Source: Terfezia claveryi
Lineage: Eukaryota > Ascomycota > Pezizomycetes > Pezizales > Pezizaceae
Reading direction: 5' to 3'
Assembly: GCA_015179025.1 (NCBI GenBank)
Contig: WHUX01000011.1
Coordinates: 682,001-746,000, forward strand
DNA length: 64,000 nucleotides
Shown here: in pieces, positions 34,800 through 46,732 of the stretch
Numbering within the stretch: the stretch's first letter is position 1
Layout: each line of letters starts with the position of its first letter
The notes under the pieces: model-generated
The model's database searches: none
What the model saw: the letters and a program-made list of their open reading frames with translations, nothing else
What the model was told of the DNA's origin: nothing
Position numbers and translations under genes: made by a program

Positions 34800-36598
34800 A
34801 TGGTGTGCAGCTCTGGGATTCCCAAGATTTCTGGCCCTGCTGAATTCTCGGCTCCACGTCATGCGGGTGTAATGAATTTTCCCCAAAGGACTACTGGCGA
34901 CGCTACACAGACGTTGGCGGAGTTGATTCAAGATAATCACGAAAAAGTGGGTTTCCTTTTTTTTTTTTTTTTTTTTTTTTTTTCCTTTCCCCTTCAAAGT
35001 TGGTTGGAGTTACCCTCAACCAGAGTTTGTTCGCATTCAAACTAACTTGAAATAGCATCATCTATACTTTGATGAAGACAAACGTCATGTATGTGTCCAT
35101 TGGCTTGAAAGTTTTTTTGCCATAAAAAAAGAAAAAGACAAAAAGAAAATTCATTCTAGAGTTACAGAATCACTCGGTGCATTATCTCTCTGCACTCTAT
35201 GATTTCGGTGCCAGCTCTTCCATACTGAAAGCCGCCTACAATCGTGAACTTCACTATCAGCGCCCACGGCCGGAAGTGCACGGAATTGTTCTACGAGATC
35301 TAAGCGACGAAAGTAAATGGAACGAATTCATCGGGAAAGCTGAATACTACAGTGACTTCCTTGCCTTCTTTACCAAAGAGATCAAGGAGCTAGGATGGAA
35401 AGACACAGTGAAAAAGTGGTTGTTCCGTGGAACACCTGTCACCGAGCGGCTCTTTGCTAATATCCATTCTGGTCAGTAATACTCCGGTGGTTACTACCCG
35501 CAATGCTGATTGTGACGCCTCAGGACTTTACCACACATTGATCCATTTGGGCTATGGGATTGAGTTCGAGATCCCCGCAGTGATTGCGGAAGGCTTGGCT
35601 CAATTTGCTACTACCGACCTTTACATCGGCGATGCTTTGCTTGATATAGAGAAAGCAGCTAAGGAAGCCGATCCTGAGCGTGTACTTTTCCTCCCATGAG
35701 AGATCGTAGCAGTTGTGATTTCCGGCTGACCCAGCTCCGTTCACAGAAAAATAACAAAACCTTCTATGAATTGGCGAATGAGATATATGACAATCCAGCC
35801 ATATCCAGAGCGGCAAAATGGGAGGATGGGAATAAATTCAAGGCGGTCATTGCCCGTGCTAGAAAAGAGCTCGCAGAAATCGCACTACAATGGAGGTGCA
35901 AGCCGGAGAATTTGATCGAGAAAGCGGCCGAGGCTAGCAATTGTGGGGCCTTATTATGCGTTTCTGCAACGCGCCCTGATAAGGCTACCCGTTATGACTT
36001 CTTCCTGATGCACTGCTTGACATCCACCTTATTTCTCCATGTGTTTATTGGCCAGGATTGGATCCCAACGGAAGCAAAATGCAGGATGTTAGATTGGAAG
36101 GTATGGTGTGACTTGTTGACTTATGCATCGAGGGGTGCGCCAAAGCTGTATCCTAGCGAGGTGCAAACATATGTCCCCAGAGTTATTCCCAAGGGGAATC
36201 CTTGGTTGGACATAATTGACCGCATTTTGGTGTATGAAGATAAGACAGCGTAAGCGCCAGCTTAATCTCAATTTTCTGCGAGCAGGAACTGACTTGGGTG
36301 CAGTGGACATGGGGTTAAGGTTATTCGCGCCCTGGCCTTTGGTGAGCGGACCTGTAGGCCTTATGTTGGAAAACCCGGGTTCGTAATGGAAGGTGATATG
36401 TGGTGGAAGGCAGCTGCAATATGTAAGTATTTTTTCGGTCTTTTGGGTTACGTAGTATGCAGATACTGATAGCAAAACCATACAGTGATGGATTATCTTG
36501 AGGAAGGTGGAAAGGAGTACATATTTTCTGTGGGGTTTGAAGAAGCATGGGCAGACATTGGGCCAAAAAAAAGATACGGAAAACACACCAAATTGTAA
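34800..36598 (+). CDS. Questin oxidase-like (AflY-type) family protein
   Basis: Seven exons: 34800-34946, 35056-35088, 35168-35471, 35524-35681, 35747-36249, 36304-36422 and 36486-36598, total 458 residues. Exon 2 is only 33 nt. Visible family blocks are [70 protein letters not shown] with the conserved His residues, [28 protein letters not shown] and [24 protein letters not shown]. Members of the family include questin oxidase and AflY, which carry out Baeyer-Villiger-type ring opening of anthraquinones. Many others have no known substrate, and no polyketide genes are nearby, so a specific reaction cannot be given. An in-frame TGA in exon 4 reading is removed by the fourth intron (GTACTT..CAG). 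Convergent with slx1. Confidence 0.88.
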
Positions 36599-36670
36599 AT
36601 TGTGAACCTTTCTCACCGGTGTTTTCGTTGTCGGCGGTGCTCAAATGAATTTTGACGGTGGTGATTTTAT

Positions 36671-36756
36671 ATTTCGCATCTGGTTTTGCAAACTTGACAG
36701 TGTAACCGTTCTCATTTCGCATCTGGTTTTGCAAACTTGACAGTGTAACCGTTCTC
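36671..36756. repeat. Exact 43-bp tandem duplication
   Basis: The 43 bp at 36671-36713 (starting ATTTCGCATCTGG, ending CCGTTCTC) are repeated without change at 36714-36756. It lies in the 160-bp space between the stop codons of the questin-oxidase-like gene and slx1. Confidence 0.97.
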
Positions 36757-36761
36757 AAAAG

Positions 36762-38397
36762 TCATTCCATTACACTTTCATCTGAACCCATGTCCGAGAA
36801 TGCCTCTTGTACATGATAATCTGCAAATGGATCCCTCCACAGCCAACCCTTGATATCACTGGCATCGCTGTTACTAGCTCTCTGCAAGTTGTCTCCATCG
36901 TCAGCCTCCGATAGTTCCTCTTCATCCTGATCCCCCTCAACTCCTTCTTCATCGACCTCCTCAAATACCTCTTCATCTTCCTCCTCAAATATCTCTTCAT
37001 CGTCCTCCTCAAATACCTCATCTTCCTCTTCATATTCCATTTGGTCGTCGGCCAAAGCTGTGCTCTTCTTCCGTCCCCTTGTTTTTTGATTCTTGGTAAC
37101 CTTTTTAGCTATTCTTGTCTTCTTTTCCGGTACTTTCACCCTTAGTCTATAAGTCAACGGTTTCACGATATCGATCCATTGGGTAGATTTCCCACAACTG
37201 GGGCAACTCCCGTTCACAGGAAGAACCTGTGTCTTTATAGAAGCCAAATCGCAGCCTCTCTGTTGACCTCTACCTTTTGCATTTGAAGCTTTCGAGGCCT
37301 CTTGCTTGAGAAACTCGACTGAGAGACAAGTGACATGTGATATATGCTCACAGAGCGCATGTGGACAGACAACAGTGGTTTCATGTGGGTGATGTAGCTC
37401 TGACTTGCAAATCATACATCTCGACGGATCACCCTTGTTTCGTTCTGAAAGTATATTATTGATCTTTTGGACACACGGTTGAATGCTATCTTTGACAGAG
37501 TTAGAGTGAAGTCCAGGGTCTTTAAAGTATATGATAGAAATACCGTAAGTGATATCTAAGCCCTCAAGTCCCCCAATGCCGTTCTGTCCGTGTTGTCTCT
37601 GTTGTCGTTTCCCTACCCCTGTTTCGCCGTCTTTCATTTCTTGAAGCTTCAAGTCTAAGGTAAAGGCAATGCTGTTTCGGTGTGGTTCTTCCCCGCATTC
37701 TACTCGGGTGCGCGTTTGATGCTCCCATAATAACCACACATCCTTTGCGAAGAAACGAACGGCAACTGGCCACCGCAAAAAAGAGTGAACGCGAAGAAGA
37801 AGATCAAGCTGCTGAAGTCTATCAGGGAGCTTTGACGGGGTTCTCCTTTTCCGCTTCTTCTGCTTCTTACGGGATTTGGTAAATTTGGTGTCTCCTGGGC
37901 GAGTGCCATCTGGGCGAGTGCCAAACAGACTAGTCTGGCGATCATTTTTGGGGATCTTCAATGTGAGTGAAGCATGTGACCATGCCCACCTGATGAATGA
38001 AATTGTTAGTACAGCTTGATACGTTATGATTTTGGGGTCTGATAACTGATTGTGCTCTCCTATGCTGTTTGTATAAACCTTTTAAAGTCTTTGCGGGATC
38101 ACGGTTCGGGGGTATGTTTTGAGGGGGGCCAGAGCGGAGTAAATGTGCAATAGAGGAAACAACATACTCAAATTGTAGGGCAGCAATCTGTGACGGGAAA
38201 CCCGTAACAACACAGACCATCTCCCAAGGCCTCAATTTCATTTGGCTTGTCCTGGACGCACCACCCTTGGTTTCACCATTGTGCTGTGCCAGACGTCTCC
38301 TTGGGTGGAGTGTTGAGCCAACATAGCATGTCATTGGTTTCATAAGGGAGCGAAGAAGATACACACAATAGAACGACCGTATAGGAAGCGCTTCCAT
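36762..38397 (-). CDS. slx1: Structure-specific endonuclease subunit SLX1
   Basis: Exons 38397-38168 and 37989-36762, joined over a 178-nt intron (GTATGT..CAG), give 485 residues. Slx1 is the nuclease of the Slx1-Slx4 complex and cuts branched DNA. The GIY-YIG domain is intact: FYCVYLLRS (9-17), YVGST (25-29), [18 protein letters not shown], and the catalytic Glu in ALQFEWAW, split by the intron exactly as the protein family alignment requires. The C-terminal RING/PHD-like zinc finger follows ([36 protein letters not shown]). The tail is very acidic (about 375-440), longer than in yeast Slx1 (304 aa). The downstream frame alone looks like a separate ORF, but the motif order proves it is exon 2. 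Confidence 0.95.
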
Positions 38398-38452
38398 TGC
38401 AGTGTGAAGAATAGTTCTTGACCGTTTTCCCTAACCAGTCCACAGTATGTAT

Positions 38453-38461
38453 AGGTGTGTA
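38453..38461. repeat. Left target-site duplication AGGTGTGTA
   Basis: Exact 9-bp direct repeat with 38715-38723, flanking the MITE. Confidence 0.85.
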
Positions 38462-38714
38462 TAGCCTCGCAGAACCAGGTTAATATATTGTACGTTCGTG
38501 ACCTCGCAACCCCAGAGGTTAGAGGTTGTTGCTACGAGGCTAGTGTTGTCTGCCAAGACTTTCGGTTTTAATTCTAGAATCGCTACTCACTCACAATATA
38601 TTAATACTAAAGTACACTAGTAAAGTACGCTAGTATACAAGTGACAACGCCAAGTAACTAGCAGGTTCGTGAGACGCAAACTCCCAGAGACAACAGACTG
38701 GTTCTACGAGGCTA
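38462..38714. mobile_element. MITE, 253 bp, 17-bp terminal inverted repeats, 9-bp target duplication
   Basis: The left end TAGCCTCGCAGAACCAG and the right end (complement TAGCCTCGTAGAACCAG) are 17-bp inverted repeats with one mismatch. Immediately outside, AGGTGTGTA (38453-38461) is repeated exactly at 38715-38723. Nine-bp target duplications are typical of Mutator-like elements, so I infer a non-autonomous Mutator-type MITE. There is no ORF. Inside, the sequence near 38493-38542 resembles the sequence near 38664-38714 in direct orientation (GTTCGTGA..CCCAGAG..TACGAGGCTA), so the right end has an internal partial copy. Confidence 0.85.
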
Positions 38715-38723
38715 AGGTGTGTA
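38715..38723. repeat. Right target-site duplication AGGTGTGTA
   Basis: Exact 9-bp direct repeat with 38453-38461, flanking the MITE. Confidence 0.85.
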
Positions 38724-39644
38724 TGGGACCTGGGGGTTGGTTCTGCTTGGTCTGCTTGGTAAGTTGTCCGAGTTAACTTGCGAATACTTTCTGCTACTTA
38801 CAGTAGAAACTCCTGCCTAATTGGCGTATATGTGGCTTGGACCATCTAACCTCAGAGCGGTTAGACTATAAACTGGAGCTGCGGGCTATCGGTAGGGATG
38901 TTCTAGGGGAATGTTTCAATCAATGTGATACGGCATCTTCTTTCTTCCTTCAGGCCTTGTTTACGAGTAGGTGGGCTTACGAGTAGGTACTGGTACCGCA
39001 GTTGGCACAAGGTACATATGTAGGTACCTAAAGTTGCTTGTATGCAAGCGCATACAGTACCTAAGTAGGCTTCAACCAATGGCATGCTGATCAACAATCT
39101 TTTTTTTTTTTTTTTTGCATGAGTATAGCCCTAAGATGTACTGTATAGCCGAAGGCGGGCCTTCTTTAACTTAACCAGACTAGCCCTTTTGCTTCCGTCT
39201 TGTTAGATTGCGCTGGACGTTGGCAGGCAGCGTCAAGATTGGGACGAAATATGTTTGACGTTTTAAACGTTTGATTCCTTCCTTACCTACTTAACTTACC
39301 TGCGTACCTTTGTTAGGAACCCTAGGCTGGCTGTACTGATGGCAGAAGGGGAGGGAGGGTTACCTAACCTTTAACGATCCTACGTAACTAAGTAACCTCA
39401 CTACCTACTTGACCAGTTGCACATCCCAGCTCTCTCATTCGTGGTTGTCAGATCACAATGATCATCATCAGATCGAAGGGCTAAGGACATCAGCCGTCTC
39501 CTGGCCCTCCTGGCCCTCCTGGCCCTCCTGAGTGCTGTTTTCTCAATGCTTGTAATATTGGTTATAATTCCCTGACCCCAGACGCCCGCACTCGTCAACT
39601 GATGGATTATTTTGTTTGAATCCAAACTTCAGTACTGAAGTGGA

Positions 39645-39697
39645 GCCACCCCAGTAATCAGATTAGCCACCCCAGTGATTAGCCACCCCAGTGATTA
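39645..39697. repeat. AGCCACCCCAGTGATT direct repeat, three copies
   Basis: Two adjacent identical 16-bp copies (39666-39681, 39682-39697) follow a third, slightly changed copy starting at 39645. Confidence 0.85.
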
Positions 39698-40196
39698 ATA
39701 TCAATTATAATTAACCTTTGGGCCTTTGTCACACATGCTTAAGTTGTGAAGCATGTTCGATCACCTGAAATTAGCCACAGCAGCTAAACATATCGGCACC
39801 GGCGCTGCGGCCATACCATCACTGCCTGGAGGACCCGAGCCAGGCAGCAACGTCACATAACTGTACAAAGTTACTTTGGTAACGGTACTAGGTACTGTAT
39901 AGCATAGTAGTGTAACAACTTACTGTAGAGATAGATAGATACTTCCTGTGGGCAGAATATTGAACCACAAATGCAACTCGGGGATGAGCCTGAGCCTGAC
40001 TTGCCCGGCCTGCCCCGGCCTGCCCCAATTGGAAAAGTCCAGACTTGGGGAAAGGTTCCATCGGCCTACGGTAGGTGGTACGCCTCGTTTAACCCGTTGA
40101 GGGAAGATTCGAAAGATTCATTCAGTTCAGACATCAGGTTGCCGTTGCAGATACATTTATACAAGAGCACTCAGTACCTACATATGCTTCATAAAT

Positions 40197-40290
40197 ATCC
40201 CGTATCCCGTATCCCGTATCCCGAATCCCGAATCCCGTATCCCTTCCCCCTTCCCCCTTCCCCCTTCCCCCTTCCCCCCTCCCCTCCCCC
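40197..40290. repeat. (ATCCCGT)n then (CTTCCCC)n heptamer arrays
   Basis: Six to seven ATCCCGT/ATCCCGA units pass directly into about six CTTCCCC units. Both have a 7-bp period, which suggests one array evolved from the other. Confidence 0.85.
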
Positions 40291-41164
40291 AGCAAAGGTA
40301 CACTGTATACTTCGCAACGAGAGCTGGCGGCGGCGGCGGCGGGTTTTGGCTTTTTGCATTTTTGCGTGCGAAGGCTAAGTATATGAGTGAGTATTTAAGT
40401 AGGTAGCCCGCCCCTTCTTTCCCCCCCCCCCCACCCCCACCCCCCCCCCCCGTTACATTTTGCCTCCTCCGTTTTGCCTCCATATCACACTCGCCATCGT
40501 TCTATCCAGCCCTACCAAGGTCTCTTCTTTTTTCCCTCCCTTCTTCCTCCCCATCGCATATCTTACAGGTAAGTAATTGCCGCCCACCTGGATTTCATGT
40601 CTTCAATATCCTCCCCTCTCCTCCCAACCGTATAGAAGCAACCTTTTTCATCTGCTCAGCACTAATTACATGAGCTTTTCGTTACGCGGGTGACAGGACA
40701 GGACTACGGTGGTTGTGGCATGCGTCTTGGGCCTGGCAGCACCCCTACCCTCCATCCTCCCTCACGCACTGTTCCCCATTCCCTAACAGAATCCAATATA
40801 TCTCTCTTCCCTCCCTCTGTTCTACTACACCAACAGCCACTACGGCAACCGCCAACCACCCACCCACCTCGCACTGGCGATTCCCTTCAAGCCGTCTTAG
40901 CTGCCCATGAATTGCCCTCTACTCGGTTTTTTAGAGCAATATATTTCGCAATAACATTTTCTCGGATTCCTGTTATACCGCCCTCCATTTCCCCCCCCCC
41001 CCCCCCCCTCTCTCCCCAGCAGACTTCCGGTTGCAAAAGGCCTCGTTGCACTCGTGCGGTGCCTTTATACCAACCATTCAGTTCAGCTGGGGCTTTTTGC
41101 AAAATACCGACTCCATCATCAGTTCCTCAAACACGATCCTCATACACGGATTTAGTCATTCGTG

Positions 41165-44100
41165 ATGCCTGGGACCGCCGCTATCTCAGCCGGTTCCTCG
41201 GCGGCAGGATCAAGCTCGAACAACCCTTCTCCAAGAACTACCAATGGTCCTTCGACAAGAATGAAGGCAGGTGGAAGTAGCAGTAGCGTCGGAAATGTAG
41301 TAGGCACGACTAGTGGAGGCACGAGTGGAATGCATCTTCAGGGTTCATACCAAACTGCACCGTTGAGCTCGAGACGGGCACAGCCATTGGACTTGAGTAC
41401 GGTGGAGAGACGCGGGACAGCGACAGCTATGAAAGAGTCACCAAAACAGAACCGACCGCACGGTTTACGAGAGGCACCTACATATCGACCAACGATGGAA
41501 GAATGGAAAGAACCTCTAGATTATATCAACAACATTGCAGGCGAGGGTCGCAAATACGGAATTGTTAAGATTATTCCTCCAGATAGTTGGAATCCGGATT
41601 TTGCTATTGATACTGAGGTTCGTACTTAAAAAACGCCAACGCTCTTCGGCACATTCTCATTCCAACCTGATGGATTCAGACGTCTCTTTCCCCCTCGCTA
41701 TATAGTACCCTTCATCATTCTGTTGACTTCAGGTGCTGACTTTACTAGCGGTTTCACTTTCGCACCCGCAGACAAGAGCTCAACTCGGTGGAAGGAGGTA
41801 CAAAAGAAAACACCAATGCTAGTGTTTCAGCATCACAAAAACAAACTGAGCTGATATCTGGCGATGATAATTCAGGCAATAGAGCGAATCTAAACTACCT
41901 TGATCAACTGAGCAAGTTCCACTCGCAAAGTGGCTCAAGTCTAAGCCGTTTCCCCTGCGTCGATAAACGCCCGCTAGATCTCTACCGTTTGAAGAAGGCA
42001 GTCGAAATCCGAGGGGGTTTTCAGAAGGTGTGCAAGTTCAAGAAATGGGCAGAGATAGGAAGGGACCTAGGGTACAGTGGGAAGATCATGTCCTCACTCT
42101 CAACCTCTCTCAAGAATTCATACCAACGTTACCTTCATCCTTACGAAGAATGGGTCAAGCAAGCTAAACCTGGGCTACAAGCTCTTGATTCAGAAAATGG
42201 CAACTTAACACCATTGGGTTCCTCAATGAAGGGAATATCGAAGGACAGATCTAGCATAGGTCCGGAGTCTCCTGCTCCAAAAGGCACCAGTTCATCGAAT
42301 CATGCGCTTTCTACAGATACTGATGATACAGATAAAGATACGGTAATGGGTGACGATACCCCTAAAGGCACACCAGCCCCACCCTCATCAGGCTTTACCG
42401 CCGTTAATTCTGGATTTTCCACTGTCAATTCGGGGTTTACATCTGTGAATGCAACTCCAAACGGAGTAAAGAGGGAGTTGGAAAATGGCTTAACTCCCAG
42501 TAGAGGCGCGGAGAGCGCCATCTCAGCTAAGAATACACCCGAGTTGAAAGGAGGGACACCCCTGAAGAGGAGTCACATTATTGATAGTAATGAGAGTACG
42601 CCGACGAAAAACGGCGACGATTCTGAATTGGGTGAGCGAAGGAGCAAAAGGCTTAAGAAAGGTAAATTTCGGTTTCAACTATTGATTATCGATGGAAAGA
42701 AGAATAACGTCTAATTCAATTTGACGTGACTAGACTCGGCGCCCACTGTGGCTGGGTCACATATGACGTTGCACAGACCACAATCCACTCCCAGAAATGG
42801 TGGTCAGCATAGCAAGGCAAAGCCAGGCGAGGTCCAACACCCAGATATCCACTCCAATAATTTTTTGCCATTGTTTGCTGACAATGAATAGAAATGTGAA
42901 ACATGTGGACGAGGGAATGACAATGTCAATATGCTAATCTGCGACGGATGCGATCACGGGTACCATACATACTGCTTAGACCCAGTTGTCAAAGCTATAC
43001 CGGAACGTGAGTGGTACTGTAATCGCTGTCTTGTTGGTACAGGAGAATTCGGTTTTGCAGATGGCGGTGTGTATTCTCTGCGACAGTTCCAGGAGAAGGC
43101 GAATAATTTCAAGGATAATTATTTTCAGCCGAAAATGCCCTTCGACCCCGTTCACAATACCAAGAGGCAGCCTACTGAGGATGATGTCGAGAGGGAGTTT
43201 TGGAGACTCGTAGAGAGCTTGACAGAAACCGTAGAAGTTGAATATGGTGCCGACATTCATTCAACTACTCACGGAAGTGGTTTTCCTACGATTGAGAAGG
43301 AGCCTCTCAATTCGTATTCGACAGACCCATGGAATCTCAATATCCTACCATTGAACCAAGATTCGTTATTCCGCCACATCAAGTCCGATGTTTCCGGGAT
43401 GACAGTACCATGGTTATATGTGGGTATGTGCTTCTCAACTTTTTGCTGGCATAATGAAGACCATTATACGTATTCAGCGAATTATCAACACTTCGGCGCA
43501 ACCAAGACATGGTACGGTATTCCAGGGTCAGATGCCGAGAAATTTGAAGATGCGATGCGAGAGGCTGTCCCTGAACTTTTTGAACAGCAACCCGACCTTC
43601 TGTTTCAGTTGGTTACATTGCTTACTCCACAGCAGCTTCAGAAAGCCGGAGTCTCCGTCTACGCTCTTGATCAACGGGCGGGTCAGCTCGTGATAACTTT
43701 CCCCCAGGCCTATCATGCTGGATTTAACCACGGTGTTAGTTGTCGTCCGCTCCCTCCCCTAGTTTTGTCTTTTGTCTCCCACTGACAAACATTTATTAAT
43801 GTCGTAGTTCAACTTCAATGAGGCAGTAAACTTTGCGCCAGCCGATTGGGAGCCATATGGTGAAGCTGGGGTTGAACGCTACAAGCAGTTTAGAAAGTCT
43901 CCAGTATTCTCCCATGATGAGTTACTACTCACATGTGCTGCTCGGGATACTACGATAAAGACTGCTACCTGGTATATTTTCCTGATCTATTATTTCTTTA
44001 ACTTTGCTATCTCAGGACTAACTATCTCGTACTAGGCTGGCACCTGCGCTGGGCCGGATCAGAGCCCGAGAAATACAACAACGAGAGACCATACGGGAGC

Positions 44101-46732
44101 GAATTCCGGGCCTTCGCGAAGTCGTCGTCGATACAGACCTCCCGGAAGACCAGTACCAATGCGGGGTGTGTAAGGTGTACTGCTACCTATCACAAGTGAC
44201 ATGCGCGTGCACTTCGAACGTCACTTGTCCTACACACTATAAAGATATATGCGATTGCGGGCCGAGCAAATTAACCCTTCGTCTTCGATACAGCGACGAA
44301 AGCCTCATCGATATCGATACCAAAGTTACTGACAGGGCAAATTTGCCAAAAGCCTGGGTTTCTAAACTGGAGAAGTCTGTTGCTGACTCGCCAAGGCCGC
44401 AGCTCAAACTGCTCCGTGCTCTCCTAGCAGAGGGCGAGCGTATCCCTTTCCCAATTCCCGAGCTAGCCCCTCTCAAGGACTTTGTTGAACGTTGTAATGA
44501 CTGGGTAGAGGAGGCGACCAACTTTATTACGAGGAAGCAACAAAACCGCCGGAAAAATGAAAAGGCCTGGCGCAAGGGGACCGCGAAAGCTGCCGAGCTG
44601 GAGGAGCGGGACAAAGAACATCGAAAAGTCGAAAATATCATTAAGTTGCTAGCGGAAGCTGACATGCTGGAATTCGACTGTGCAGAAATCGATCAACTAC
44701 GAGAGCGTGCAGACACGATTCAAGATTTTCGTCGGCGGGCAAAGACAGCATTAACGACTCGCGGTCATTTGACGACAGAAGCCTTTGAAGAGCTGATAGA
44801 GCATGGCAAGAGTTTCAACGTGGACTTGGTCGAAACTGAGGAACTGGAAAAAATGCTGCGTCAGTTAAAGTGGATTGACAATGCCTGCGAGTGCCGCGGA
44901 AGATATCTCTCCCTTCAAGACGTTACTGAATTGATAACTGAGGGAGTTGAACTAGCGATTCCTGACAACGATGAACAAATGGCGCATTTCAAATCCCAAA
45001 AAATAGCCGGTGACATGTGGGAGGCAAAGGCAAAAGAATTGATGTCAGTGGAAATTGTTCACTTTCAGCAGCTGGAAGCATTATCAGGACAAGCATCAAC
45101 ACTCCCAGTGTCAAGAGAAACGTTGAGTCAGGTCGATCAAATCTTAAATAAACAGCGAGAGGCGCACCGCCAAATCATCAGTTTATACCATCGTAGCCAA
45201 TTGCCAAATCCAGATGAACGGCCAAAATATAAGGATGTACGCGAGGTCATGGACTCCTTGGCAGAGTTGCATAGCAAGCCTACGGGTACAATAGATTTGG
45301 AAAAAGAGCAAAAGAGGCATGAAGATTGGATGCGCAGGGGCAAGAAATTATTTGGCAAGGCGAATGCTCCTCTACATATACTCCTGATTCATATGCAGTA
45401 TGTGGAGAACCGTAACCAAGCCTGTTTCAATTTGGAAGATCGACCGAGAACGCCGGTGGAGCCCTCCTCAAGAGAACACTCACCCATTGGAGGTCCTGGT
45501 GAAGCCTCTCGGGGAAGGTCACGAGAAGTATTCTGCATCTGTAGGGCGCCTGAGGCAGGCATGATGATCGAATGTGAGGCTTGCCATGAGTGGTGAGTCA
45601 CCCCTGGTGCCCATTATATTGTCACGTCTAATGAAGAGACAGGTACCACGGTAAATGTTTGAAGATCGCTCGTGGTAAAGTCAAGGAAGACGACAAATAT
45701 ACGTGCCCGATTTGCGACTACCGTGTTAAGATACCCCGGGATGCAGCAAGGCCCAAGTTGGAGGAGCTAATTGAGTGGCGAAATGAGATTCCAAGACTAC
45801 CCTTTATACCCGATGAACAGGAGTGTTTAGATCGCATCATTGATACTGCACAGAATTTTCGAGAGTTTATTCAGCCATATACCAACAGTATTGGTTTGAG
45901 CCAAGCAGAGGCTCAAACAATGAGATTTTATCTGCGCAAAATTGAAGGCGCAGAAATCCTCCTTGCACACGAAACAAACTTCTTTCGAACAGAATTGCAC
46001 AAGTGGTCGCCGATAGCTCCAAATCCTCCCCCAGTGATTGATTGCTCCAATTCGACCCGGAAGCCACGCCCTACGAAGCAACAAAAACTGATGGCACAGT
46101 ATGGTGTCAATACTCCTGAAGAATTACCGATGACTTTACGTACGAAGGCCCATACCTTCAAGAAGAAGACGAATGAACCTAATAAACCGGCTCCCATCAA
46201 ACCAGCTCCTCATAAGGGGAGTTCACACCCGCCGTCCTCTTCAATGAGCCCCGTGCAAATGCACACACCGACCCACAGTCTAAACCATCCGCAATTCGAT
46301 TATGGATCGCGTTACTCGTTGTCATCAAGTTCATCACAAGTGTCTCCACTATACAACCAACAACCCGCTCAGGTTTCAACGTCACCAATACTAATGGGTT
46401 CCTTACGTGGTGGGGCTTCAATGGATCCAACACTACTGAGCAATTACCATTCGCACGGATCATCGCTAAGGGAGAGTTCACGAGAGAGAGATCAGGTTAA
46501 TCACATGTTTGAAACGCTCACTAACCACGATGCGGATAACCTGTACACAGGGGAGCCGGCGTTGTCTTCGGCATCCACTTCCCCTGACTCCTCAGCTACC
46601 CCATCTGTGTCAGCTTCTGTTGGAGGCCCATCTTCCTCTTCGTCGGCTCCACCAAGCTTGGCTGCCGCAGCCCTACAACTGGCGGGAGATGCCATTGATC
46701 CGTTTCTGACTGACACGGCCATGAGAGATTGA
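41165..46732 (+). CDS. Lid2/KDM5 (JARID1)-type histone H3K4 demethylase
   Basis: Seven exons: 41165-41617, 41749-42661, 42734-42831, 42892-43734, 43808-43971, 44036-45592 and 45643-46732, total 1705 residues. Domains in order: JmjN (about 104-150, APTYRPTMEEW..YGIVKIIPP), ARID (199-286), and PHD finger 1 (490-535, CETCGRGNDNVNMLICDGC). The JmjC domain (about 640-775) has Fe(II) ligands His675 and Glu677 in FCWHNEDH and His763 in QAYHAGF. Then come the C5HC2 zinc finger (CGVCKVYCYLSQVTCAC..CPTHY), a PLU-1-like helical region and a second PHD (FCICRAPEAGMMIECEACHEWYHGKC). The enzyme removes methyl groups from H3K4me3/me2 in the nucleus. Exon 3 (98 nt) was found because its translation, DSAPTVAGSHMTLHRP, matches what I expect of this family and restores frame. 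The tail is Ser/Pro-rich, and I see no third PHD. Confidence 0.95.

Larger units (their letters stand above)
38398..41164. other. Intergenic, 2.8 kb, divergent, with MITE and tandem repeats
   Basis: Separates slx1 (-) from the KDM5 gene (+). It contains the MITE at 38462-38714, a poly-T at about 39100, (CTCCTGGCC)n at 39499-39530, AGCCACCCCAGTGATT repeats at 39645-39697, (ATCCCGT)n followed by (CTTCCCC)n at 40197-40290, and C-runs at about 40420-40451 and 40990-41006. The last 600 bp are pyrimidine-rich, fitting the KDM5 promoter and leader. Confidence 0.65.

Noticed and set aside
35427..35816. ORFs crossing exon borders of the questin-oxidase-like gene
   Set aside because: They read through introns; the spliced model gives one continuous family-like protein.
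40690..41280. 196-aa plus-strand ORF overlapping the KDM5 start
   Set aside because: Different frame from the KDM5 coding exon, low complexity, probably leader sequence.
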